Shown here in pieces: positions 1 to 12,100 of a stretch of DNA of 64,000 nucleotides. The translations under genes were made by a program, and so were the position numbers. This DNA comes from Engraulis encrasicolus. Lineage: Eukaryota; Chordata; Actinopteri; Clupeiformes; Engraulidae. Location: the NCBI RefSeq assembly GCF_034702125.1, contig NC_085861.1:55725363-55789362 (forward strand), given 5' to 3'. How positions within the stretch are numbered: the stretch's first letter is position 1; every line of letters starts with the position of its first letter. Under the pieces are notes generated by a model. That model saw only the letters and a program-made list of their open reading frames with translations. It made no database searches and was not told where the DNA came from.

Positions 1-47
1 GTTTCATATAGTCACAGACTCAAGGATGGCCCGGAATCCCAGAGAAA
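1..47 (+). CDS. st14: st14 exon, SEA-to-CUB1 linker (5' end uncertain)
   Basis: Reads [14 protein letters not shown] from base 5 and ends in phase 1 before GTAAGT at 48. It aligns with the TDSKTVQRTQD linker between the SEA domain and CUB1 of human matriptase. The exon may begin at base 12 if the AG at 10-11 is the acceptor; too little upstream sequence is present to decide. Confidence 0.7.
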
Positions 48-3000
48 GTAAGTAGTCATGTCATCTACCCATACTTCTGACATTTTTTATCAACAATTTA
101 TTCCTTATTCTAGTTAGGGAAAGGTATGGATTTTTTTAAATTTTTATCTATAAACAAATTTCTTACCAATTATAAATAGAGTAACCTCACAAATTATCCA
201 CAGCCAAATCCTGTGGGATTGAACAGCTGAATATCTATACATTTAAGGCCATTTTTGCAGTTTTTTTTACCAAAACCGGAATTTAAATGTGGTCAAATGT
301 CAAAAACAACCACTGAAGTTTATTCACTGGGTCGGTATTGTATGGGAAAATTTGTTCGTCTGTGTACAGTATAGGCCAAAAGTTTGGACACATTTTCTCT
401 CTTTATTTTCCTGGCTATTTACAGTACATTCTAGGTTTTTTTAGGACACAACGGATGGTCCCACACATATCAACAAGCTTATTTCTTGTCTATTTCCAAG
501 TAGATCATCCAGTCAGTCAAGTCAATTTTAATTGAACACAAATGTCGCCCAAAAAATCATTAGAATTGTAGAACAAGAGCTTTAAGACGTTTAAACCTTC
601 TTCTTTTAGGCTTTTGCCAAGGCAAGCAAGATTTTCTTGACCAGATAATGAGTCACTTGGTTTAATATAGCTGGTTATCTATGTGGAATAGTGGTTGAAA
701 GTATGTAGTGGTGAAAACCCCTTCAGATTCTTTCCAACACAAGTGACGTCTCCAAGTTAGTCTCTGGTTAGACCAAGTGACTCAATATCAGATCAAGAAA
801 ATGTTTTGTCCTTGTATTGTCCCAGGTTTTATCAGATGTACCGATTTTCGGCTGAGAGTAAACTACAGTTCTTCAACAAATTCAATAACGGTTTTAATTG
901 ACCTTTTTTCTTGACAGAGGAGTGTTTCTACCGCCTTGAAGCTGAATCATCTGTTCAATCTTTCGAGTCGCCCGGGTTTCCAGAGAAATATCCGGCCCAC
1001 TCACGTTGCCAGTGGCAGATTCGATCACCTAAAGGCACAGCCATCTTGGTCAAGTTCCCATTTTTCCACGTTGAGGATGACTGCTCCAATGACTTTGTGT
1101 TCATTTATGACTCGCTGAGCCCAGACGACTCACAAGCCATCACCAAGTCAGTAATTGACCTTTGACCTATTGACTTTCGCACCAGTGTCTTTGGTTAAAA
1201 AAATAGACCTTGAAAAAAATGAACCCATTTCAGACCTGATATTGTAAAACTTATTTTTTATTTATTGAGTTGAATGAAATTGCATGTACTTTATATTATC
1301 TAACTACATTTTTATCATTTCATTGAATTTATTTTATGCATGACTTTGATCTATTACTGTATGTTACTGTACACACCACATAGTAGTATTCACCACAATC
1401 ACCTCCTGCCACAATCAAATTGTACTTTGTGATTGAAGTGAAGAAAAACCCCAAAGTACTCATGAATTGTTGTAGAACATCTTGAAGGTGCTCTTTGGTG
1501 TGGGGAGTCCAAGGCTCTCTTCTTATCCAAAAATATAAAAATCCTCTATTTAAACATGGCTATTTTGAAGTTAAAACCACAGTCAGTGCAGACACCCACG
1601 CATAGCGGCGCAAAGTCTTCTTCAGGGTGCTTTGTGATTGTCTTGTCTCTGAAAAGCATTGTCTTTTTTAAATTTAACTTTACTTTGTAACAGGAAATGT
1701 GGCCAGCGTCCTCCCACCAACCAACTAGGAGTGGTGTCATCCAGCAACATTTTGCTGATTAACCTAATCTCCGATAGCAGTTTGCAGAGACCGGGTTTCA
1801 AAGGAGAATATTCAATCCTTCCTGTAACCACAGGTGTGTGTCTTTTCTTTTACATGTTTGCTTGAAACAATTTAAAGGGACACTGTGCAGGAAATGGTCA
1901 AAAAAGGTACTGCAACTATGCTGCTCATTGAAACTGGGTTGGCTATCGCCAAATTTGATATGTACATGAAAGTTTACTTAGTAATAAACAAATATTTTCT
2001 AGTATGGTCCAAGTAGAGTCATTTTTGCAGCTAAAAATGGCTGTTTATGGAAATTCAAAATGCCGGACCATGGAGAAGATCCCCCTTTTCATGTATGAAA
2101 AGCGCAATTTTTCCAGTCATAATGAATACTTAGAATTTGATCGTGGTGGTAAGTATTCATGAAAAAGGTAACATTAGTGAATGTGCAGCATGAATTCTGG
2201 AAATAAAAAACTAAAAATCTCACACAGTGTCCCTTTATCTCTTTGAGGAGTACCATCAAATATATGTGATAAGGATTTTTTGCGAAATTTTGAGTTTCTA
2301 CTATGATGTCACAAGGACTTAACGGGATTTTTAACACAGAGTTCTATGGAACTTGTGGAATGTTCAAGTATTCTTGAAGAACAGGGGAAAAATCAACTCA
2401 AAGGCGTTATACTGCACGCGCAACTAAAAGTGTCCATACATAAACAACACGGTGACATTTGAAGCAAAACTATCTGCACACTTCAATCATTTTCAGAGTT
2501 TTAATTGTCAAGCTTAATGGTATGCATTCCAGACCCAGTCCAAACTAGTGGGAGATGGAACTTCTTCTCCTACCTCCTACTACAAGAAAATGCCATGAGG
2601 TGGGAGCATAAATAATGCAGGAAGGGGAAAGTCCATCTTCCACTATTTTGGATTGGGTCTAGAATGCACCATTAGGCAGAAAGTGCCGTGTGTTTATGAA
2701 GTCGTTGTTTTGTCCCCCAAATATACAGATCTGGGCAAGCTTCACTGCACTACAAAGGTATATGTTGTCAAGAGAAGTGCCCTATCTGTAAGGCGATGTG
2801 GGAAACGATATTGACACGACAGTAACATATCTACTTGTTACATGCTTAACTACAAATAACAGTTTTCACAGCAGCAGAATGTTAGCTATTTTTCAAGTTT
2901 GTGCTTCAGGATAGTCACTTCTTGTTGATTGCAGATGGGTCCTTCGCTGATGTAGTCTGAGCTTACCCAGAGCCATGGAAGTAAGAGTTAGGCTAATCCC

Positions 3001-5336
3001 ATTGACCTCAGTGTTCCATTGGTAGCTCATGGAGCCTTTGACACACAGATTGCCATTGATACAGTTGCAAAATAGTTCCAGGAAGTGAGCGTTGAACACA
3101 GAAAATGCAGTAAAGGTAAATGTAATTCATTGCAATTCGTTTTTACTGCATCTTTGCTTGTTATGTAGTGGTTCTGTCTTAGTATCTAAGACGCTGTCAA
3201 GAATTGTTTGAATCAACGTGAATCACATCACCAACCGACTTTGTGTACCCCGGTTGTCACAACTCTGAATTCCATGACTCTGGCCTTGCTATGAGTTCAT
3301 TGCATATAATAACGTACATAAGAGCCATGTGATGAGAATTATGAGATATTCCATTATTTTCACAGCCAAAGCGTGTGGCGGATCTTTCTCCAACTCCAGT
3401 GGTACTTTCAGCTCGCCTCACTTTCCCAATTTTTATCCACCATCTACAGACTGCAAATGGACTATTTCAGTAAGTTTTCATTTTTTAGATTTTTTTTTTG
3501 GTCTTTTTGACTTTATTCATGATAGTACAGTGCAGATGGTGACAGGAAGTGAGTTGGGAGAGAGAGAGATGGGGAAGGGTTGGCACCCGGGCCAGTAAGT
3601 TTGCGTTTTACTCAATTTCAGGTGCACAGTAGTGCTCACAGTTTATTCATTATAAATTAACTTCTCATTCAAATTAAGGTCTTTCTCTCTCTATTTATTA
3701 TTTGCATTATTTTTATGATTTATTATTTATGATTTTTTTTCAGGTCCCCAAAGGCCAGAAGGTTCGTTTGACATTCACAATGTTTCGTATGAAGGAGCCT
3801 GGTGTGGACGTCCGTGTCTGTCACAAAGATTATGTGGAGGTCATGGGTGTCAAGTAAGTAACTCATTTATTAGGAAAGGTTTTTGTTAAATCAAAGTCAA
3901 AGTATTTGTTTTATGTAAGAATTTTATCCTTTACCTGATGTGTGTTGACGCCAGTGTAACTTCTGTTTTGGCATAGGCAGACAAGGTGGTCTCCTAGGGC
4001 GCCAGATGTCCTGGGGGCGTCATAGTTACCCCTGACAGTAGCAAACTTTGAACATCGAAAAAAAAAAACATAAACTTGCATTGGCATTTATTTATGGGCA
4101 CTCAGTATACAATATGTAGATACTAGATCAGCTGTGCTCCATGTGATGTACAATGCTTTGTTTACAGATGCCAATTTCTAAATGCTCAAAAAGAAAAGGG
4201 GTCCTTGCCTAGGGCACCACCAACCTGACTAGAACCGGCCCTGTGCCAGGTAGAGATATTTTTGGGTGGTTGATGTTAAGACTGCTGAATTTTAATTGTG
4301 AAGAATTCGATACAAAACAAAGAAATGAACTGGTGTAGCAGCAAAAAAAGAAAATGTCTCCTAACTTCACCATGCGTTTCAAGTTACAAGTGCAACCTTA
4401 CATATTATGGTTTTTGACCGAACTACATTTTAGCCGTGCAAGCCAGTGCACAGTTTTATTGGCACGTATAGCAACCAATCAGAAAACAGGCTTATATTCC
4501 TTTAATGAATTTTAAAGAATGTATGGCTAGATTTCACTAGGGTACAATAGAACTACAAAATATATTATAAGAAAATAAAGTCTGTTTGCACTGTCAATGC
4601 CTAGGTACTGGTGACGACGCTAGTTCATTCAGGAAAGACGGGATAAATCACTGCACACAGGCTTGTCACGGTTTCAGATTGGTGAGCCCAAATGCAGCAC
4701 AGGAGACAGAGGTTGCATGAGACTAGTATTTATTTAAACCAAAAATTCCACACTAATAAAACACTAATTAAAGACAAAAGCAGGCTAACAAACAAAACAC
4801 CCACGAGGGGGAAAACGAGAACTACAAGTAACCACAGAACACGACAGGAACACTTACGACAAGGACTCGGGAATACAAACGATAGCCATTCTGGACAACA
4901 GAAGACAAATGACGCAGCACGGGACAACGGGAGCACAGGACTTAAATACACAGGGGCAATCACAGAGCAGGGACACGATAGGTAGAACACAACAGGAACC
5001 AGGTGGTTGACGAGACAGAAACGAGGATACAAACGAGGCACAGGCAATCAAGGACAATGATAACGAGAACAGATCATGACACAGGTGGAGACAATGACTA
5101 GGGAACAGGAGGCAAGGGACAAGACCAATAGCCAGAACAGAACACAGGTGAAAACAATAAGGAAAACTAAACGGGCCAAATGAGAATCAAAAACTAGACC
5201 ACAAGGGGCAGGAGACAAACGAGGGGCGTGGCAGGTAAACACAGGAGCACATGAGGAAATCAAAACAAACCAAAAGCACATGACAGAGATAAGAATAGAG
5301 AGAAAGACAGGGAGAGAGAGACAGACAGACAGAATC

Positions 5337-5403
<67 letters not shown>

Positions 5404-8400
5404 ACAAGACAGGCAGAGAGAGACAGGGAGCGAGATGGAGAGTACGAGACAGAACCAGAGTAAAGGCAATGGCAACATTACAATTCTACAATGGCAGGGG
5501 AGTGAGATCATGACAGAACCCCCCCCTCAAGGGACGGCTCCAGAAGTCCCCAAAAGGGCCCCATCAAACCGGGCGGGCGGAGGGGGGAGCTGGTGGAGGG
5601 ACAGCGCAAAGCAGAGGCAGAAGAATGGGCAGAAACGAAGGGGCAGGTCGAGACAGAGTCAGAGGAGGAGGACGAGACAGAGGCTGAGGAGGACGAGACA
5701 GAGGCAGAGGGAGAGGTCGAGACAGAGGCAGAGGGAGAGGTCGAGACAGAGGCAGAGGGACAGGTCGAGACAGAGGCAGAGGGACAGGTCGAGACAGAGG
5801 GACAGGTCGAGACAAAGGCAGAGGCAGTGGCACAGGTCGAGGGATGAGCAGATGCAGAATCAGGCAAAACAAAGGACTGTGGAACATTGACAGGAACATA
5901 AACAGGAACTTTCACAGGCAAAGTGATGTAGACGGTGACGGGAACAGGGACAGAGATGACGATGGGGACAGGTACAGTCACAGAAATGTTCACAAAAAGT
6001 GGTGCAGGGAGATGGGTCGAACGGACATCAACACGGACTGGGACCGGGACAGACACAGGAGTAGGCACCAGGATACGGACCGGGACAGACACAGGGACGG
6101 TGATAGGCAAAGTCAGGGGGATCGTGACGGGCACAGGAATAAAGAGGGGCTTATGGCAATGGTGAGTAATGGGAGAAGGCTGGGACACAGGGGGCGGAGC
6201 AGGTTGGGACATAGGAGGTAGGATAGACTGGAACAAAGACGAAGACTGGAAGGTGGGAGCAGGGTCCGGATCAGGGGCGGAGCCATCAAGACCAGGGGCG
6301 GAGCTAATGGGACATGGGGCGGAGCCATCAATGCAAGGGGCGGAGCCATCAGGACAGGGGGTGTGGCTTCCTGGACAGGAGGCGGGGCCAACAGTGACGG
6401 GGATGGCACCAACAGGAATGGGGCGGAGTCAGTGGGATTGGGGGCGGAGCCAGCGGGATCAGGGGCGGAGCCAACGGGACCCAAGTCGGCACCAGCAGGA
6501 TCAGGGGCGGAGCCACCTGGACAGGGGGCGGAGGCAACAGGAATGGGGGCGGCACCAACAGGAACGTGGGCGGCGCCAACTGGATCGGGGGTGGCGCCAA
6601 CTGGATCGGGGGCGGCGCCAACTGGATCGGGGGCGGAGTCATCGGGACTGGGGGCGGAGTCATCGGGACAGGGGGCGGCACCAACAGCAACGGGGGCGGT
6701 GACAACCGGAACGTGGGTGGCACCAACAGGAACAGGGTTGGGTGGACCCTCAGCAGGAGAGCTGGATTCGGGGCAGGTAGACAGGTGTCCGGCTGGAAGG
6801 CCGGCAGACAGGTGACCGGCAGCAGGGCCGGCAGACAGGTGACCGGCAGCAGGGCCGGCAGACAGGTGACCGGCAGCAGGGCCGGCATCAGGACAGGCAG
6901 ACAGGTGTCCGGCTGGAGGGCCGGCAGACAGGTGTCCGGCTGGAGGGCCGGCAGACAGGTGTCCGGCTGGAGGGCCGGCAGACAGGTGACCGGCTGGAGG
7001 GCCGGCAGACAGGTGACCGGCAGCAGGGCCGGCATCAGAACAGGCAGACAGGTGTCCGGCTGGAAGGCCGGCAGACAGGTGACCGGCTGGAGGGCCGGCA
7101 GACAGGTGTCCGGCAGGAGGGCCGGCAGACAGGTGACCGGCAGCAGGGCCGGCATCAGAACAGGCAGACAGGTGTCCGGCTGGAGGGCCGGCAGACAGGT
7201 GTCCGGCTGGAGGGCCGGCAGACAGGTGTCCGGCTGGTGGGCCGGCAGACAGGTGTCCGGCTGGAGGGCCGGCAGACAGGTGTCCGGCTGGAGGGCCGGC
7301 AGACAGGTGTCCGGCTGGAGGGCCGGTGTCTGGGCAGGTAGGCGGAGCAACGGTGTCCGTCTTGGGGGTCTCAGTGGAATCGGGGGTCTCGGTCGAATCC
7401 ACGTCCGCTGGGGTGCTCTCCGGCCCGCCTTTTTCGACTGGAGTGAAGGATCCCAGCGCGTCTGGCTCCGAGTCGGGCGGCGCGTCAGGCTCCCGGTCGG
7501 GCGGCACGCCGGGCTCCGGCTCGGCCTCAGGGTTGTGCTCCGGGTCGGACCCGGCGTCAGGCTCCGGTTCGGGTAGCACGGCGGGCTTCGGCTTGGACTC
7601 TGAGTCGTGCTCCAGGTCGGGCGGCGCGTCGGCCTTCGGGTCGGGCTCCGGGTCGGGGTCACATAGGCTGGCCAAGCCAGTCTTGTCCTCTACTGCCTGC
7701 AGAGCCTGCAGTGACTCCTCCAGATGGTTCATGTTTTGCAGAACACTGTTCAGTCCAAAGTCGAGGAGCCATGGTCTCTGCAGCAGGGTGTCCTTAATGA
7801 TCCTCACAGCGACCAGCTGCCTCCTCGTGTCTCCCATGCTGTGGATCTCTGGAGACACTCTGTCGTGGAGAAGGTGAAACTCCTCCAAGTGTTGAAGGCG
7901 GATAGATATATGGGGCTGGACGGGCAGACCGGCAGGCTGAAGCTGGATGGGCGGATCGGCAGGCTTGGGCTGGACGGGCGGACTGGCAGGCTTGGGCTGG
8001 ACGGGCGGACCGGCAGGCTTGGGCTGGACGGGCGGACCGGCAGGCTTGGGCTGGACGGGCGGACTGGCAGGGTCAGGGCTTGGACGGCTCTTGCGGCGCC
8101 TGTTGCGGCGTTGCCTTCTCTTGGTGGGCTGCCACTCATCCTCCCAGTAGTAGTCATCATCGTCTGTGGTTGATAAATTCCACCAGTCAATCTCCGGAGG
8201 TGAGGGACTTAGAGGAGCTCTGGGGGTCTGCAAGCGACCACCTCTTCTAGGTGAGCCCCGCATAGCAAGCCGAGTCCCTCTGAACAGGTCCGGATTGAAG
8301 CTGATCTGAGAGTGAGGCGATGCCATTCCAAGGTAGCCAACATGCACAGAGCGTGGCCCTGACTCAAATACCTCTGTCAAGTGTGCTGCTGGGCTCAGTT

Positions 8401-9101
8401 TTGGCTGCGTCATTCTGTCACGGTTTCAGATTGGTGAGCCCAAATGCAGCACAGGAGACAGAGGTTGCATGAGACTAGTATTTATTTAAACCAAAAATTC
8501 CACACTAATAAAACACTAATTAAAGACAAAAGCAGGCTAACAAACAAAACACCCACGAGGGGGAAAACGAGAACTACAAGTAACCACAGAAGACGACAGG
8601 AACACTTACGACAAGGATTCGGGAATACAAACGATAGCCATTCTGGACAACAGAAGACAAATGACGCAGCACGGGACAACGGGAGCACAGGACTTAAATA
8701 CACAGGGGCAATCACAGAGCAGGGACACGATAGGTAGAACACAACAGGAACCAGGTGGTTGACGAGACAGAAACGAGGATACAAACGAGGCACAGGCAAT
8801 CAAGGACAATGATAACGAGAACAGATCATGACACAGGTGGAGACAATGACTAGGGAACAGGAGGCAAGGGACAAGACCAATAGCCAGAACAGAACACAGG
8901 TGAAAACAATAAGGAAAACTAAACGGGCCAAATGAGAATCAAAAACTAGACCACAAGGGGCAGGAGACAAACGAGGGGCGTGGCAGGTAAACACAGGAGC
9001 ACATGAGGAAATCAAAACAAACCAAAAGCACATGACACTAGCGGGGCAGAGATGAGAATAGAGAGAAAGACAGGGAGAGAGAGAGACAGACAGACAGAAC
9101 C

Positions 9102-9184
<83 letters not shown>

Positions 9185-12100
9185 ACAAGACAGGCAGAGA
9201 GAGACAGGGAGCGAGATGGAGAGTACGAGACAGAACCAGAGTAAAGGCAATGGCAACATTACAATTCTACAATGGCAGGGGAGTGAGATCATGACAAGGC
9301 TGACTTAAAGCGGGCATTCACTGTGCAATATTTTCATTCGCTGGTTTTCAACTCCTGCTCACACTGCACGAGGGAATCACACAGTTTAAAACAGTTTAAC
9401 TTGAGGAAGTCTGTCACACAGTTGAAGCACACAAGAGGATGGGTGCTGAAATGGGACAACAGCCCATACTTTAGAAGCAAACCGGCTTTAGAATGGCTCC
9501 ATAACAATGAAATACACGTTCTGGAATAGCCCAGTCAAAGCCCTGACAAAAAATAATTTAGATGATATGACATGAAGTCAAGGAAGCTATTCATTCCAGA
9601 TATCCCAGAAACCTTGCTGAAGAGGGACAAATTTGTAAGGAGACCAGATACATCCAGATTGTTTTGTTAATCTGGTCTGCAGCTACAGGGCATGTCTGGT
9701 TAAAGTTATTGCGTCAAACTGAGGGTTAAAAACCTATTGAATGCAAGGCTGTACTTACTTATGCTTTGCTCTCCTGTGGCTGTGAATATTTACATCTTAT
9801 GGCCAATAGAACATGATGACATTTAAATGTTTGGGTGGGATTAATTAAAGCAGACTCTGATTGTTCCTTCTTATGATTTCCGGGTAGATCAGGCCATGTT
9901 TTATGACCAATTTTGACAGAAATGTACGAAATTTCAAAGGGTGTACAAACGTTTTCCTAGGACTGTATTATAATAGATTTGTGTCATTAAATCTAAATAT
10001 TAGGGCTGGGACTCGATAAAAAAATGTAATCGAATTAATCTATAGGCTTTGGAATTAATTAATCGAATTAATCGCATTTTAATCGCATTTAAATATCTGA
10101 CTTGAGAACAGTGAAAAAAGTTTCACATGGATTTTGAATAAAAAATATTTATCTATTAATAATATCTAAAAATATTATTCATTTTTAAAAGAAGAGAGAA
10201 ATCTTCTCAATTTCAGCAGGCGTAATACTGCCCTCCACTGGTCTAATCCAGAACTATGTAGCTATATTATACTGCGATTAATTTCTTTAATCGCGTTAAT
10301 TAATTAATCGAATCACATGATGAATTAATCTAAATTAACACGTTAATGTCCCAGCCCTACTAAATATTAATCTCAGTATTTCACAATGAATTGCAGAAAG
10401 ACCAAGGTTAATATGAGTTTTTATGAGACTGATCTTTTATAATGTTTTGATTTATTTATTATGAATGTATTACATTATTCATAGTTAAATAAATCCCCAA
10501 AACGCAATTATCGAACATATTTGTTGCAGCAGTGCAAGGACATCTGTGCAAACATGAGGGGCGACTAGGATTTCAGACAGTTTTGATTTTCTTGCGACCG
10601 TACGACTGCAGATCGCAAGCTGGTCGTGAGCTGAAATCGCTTGTCGTTACCCCATGTACACTACTACACGATGCAACACTCATGATTGACCTGCGATTGA
10701 GCACGAAATCGGCCCGATTCTCAAAATGTTGTGCGTATGCCTGGCATTAGATGTGCTTTATGTGTTAAGTACTTTCCCTATTCTTTCTCAGGTACTGTGG
10801 AGAACGGTCTATGTTGGCACTCACAACCACATCAAACAGTATGGAGGTCATTTTCCATTCAGATGAATCCTACACTGACAAAGGATTTAAGGCGAAGTAT
10901 AATGCCTATGACCCCAACGACCGTAAGTGGATTATTATTACTATACTATTAATATTAATAATAATAAGAAGAATAAGCAGCTTGTTACGCGATATTTACA
11001 AGTAGATATACTTATAGATGTACTTCATAATGGTATGAAATCTTGTCACTAATTCATTTGCAAACAAAGTAGGCCTAAGGGTCCATTTGTAGCTGGTTTG
11101 TTTTCCTTAGTTTCTCCCAAATGTTCTACCATTTAGTTACGTTTTCCACATTTGTTTGTGCCACTGTAGATACAGTATACAGGTATTTCTTCTAAATATC
11201 TGTCCACTTGCACCTTGGTGGCAGCCTTCACAGTCATGCGTGAATGTATTTTGTATTGCTATTAATAGTTTAATATGTAGGCTAATACACTTTGAGTCAA
11301 CCATGTGGTTTATATTACCTTTATTTAGCCAGGGAACAAAAACACATTGGGATAGACAACTCTTTTTCAAGTGAGCTGCTGCCTTGGCCAGGGCTCACTT
11401 GACAAAGAGATTTCTATCTCAATGTGATTTTGTTCCCTGGTCAAATAAAGGTAAAAAATAAGATAAAATGAAAACATGTGATTGGGATGAATGTGCTACA
11501 CTACCGGTCAAAAGTTTGGGCTCACCACCACACTTTCCCCCGCACAATACTTTTTCGGACAATTTATCTTGTTTCATTTCAATTTCAGTTTTGGTTTAAA
11601 ATGGGTTTATTGTGTCATTGTTCTCTGAAATTAATATTCAAAGCTATTGGGAGGGAAAGTAATCTCATCGCCCCCTGCTGGCAACGTTCCAAGCCCCTGC
11701 AACAAATGAATGGGTTTTTTCTTTGAAAAATTACATCTCGGCCCTGCCGACGAAGTAGAAGTAGTGGCAGTCATATTATAGGCATGTTGGCCCGTTTTAT
11801 CGAATCAGGTGGTAAAATGTTCGGTTTTTCACTGATCTGAACTGATTTTAACATTCTTTAAAAAGCTAATACAGAACTACACTGACTGGCATGTGTGACG
11901 TGTTTACTCCATGTAATTAGCATAGCCAAATTAGCATAGCCAAACATGAGCCAGAGAGGTGGTTAGGCTACTCGTCACCACAGAAGCCATCATATCTACT
12001 AGAGAAGTTAAAACCAAACCAAAATGATCGCGTGTATATATGTTTAATAAGAAGACAATGTGGAACTCACAGGATTACAAGAATGTGAAGATATGCGAAG

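Larger units (their letters stand above)
4664..9296 (-). mobile_element. Non-autonomous self-priming LTR retrotransposon (Tf1/sushi-like architecture)
   Basis: LTRs at 4664-5515 and 8416-9296 share TGTCA...TGACA ends. They differ by about four substitutions, one indel and the length of a GA/CT microsatellite. The insertion is flanked by AGGCT at 4659-4663 and 9297-9301, a perfect 5-bp target duplication. On the minus strand the order is 5' LTR (8416-9296), primer-binding site (8404-8414), a long ORF (8413-6113), repetitive DNA, a polypurine tract (5516-5528) and the 3' LTR. No reverse transcriptase, protease or integrase motif was seen in any frame of the 2.9-kb interior, so mobilisation must have used enzymes from elsewhere. 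It lies antisense in an st14 intron. The self-priming layout suggests the Tf1/sushi branch of Ty3-type elements; this is inference from structure only. Confidence 0.88.
8416..9296 (-). repeat. 5' LTR of the element (881 bp)
   Basis: On the minus strand U3 runs from 9296 (TGTCATGATC) and includes a long CT microsatellite (plus strand GA run about 9102-9173). TATTTAA lies at 8700-8694, the predicted R start at 8670, AATAAA at 8486-8481, and the LTR ends ACCGTGACA at 8416. Confidence 0.9.

Noticed and set aside
4692..5407. ORFs of 97-119 codons inside the LTRs
   Set aside because: They lie in LTR control sequence and the GA/CT microsatellite; nothing recognisable is encoded.
6780..7330. CRISPR-like repeat array
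   Set aside because: Units are contiguous 27-base tandem repeats without unique spacers, in a vertebrate retroelement; they encode a 9-residue protein repeat.
5280..8190. Several long plus-strand and alternative-frame ORFs across the LTR interior
   Set aside because: GC-rich tandem repeats leave many frames open. None has domain signatures, and only the minus-strand frame starting at 8413 fits the element's geometry.
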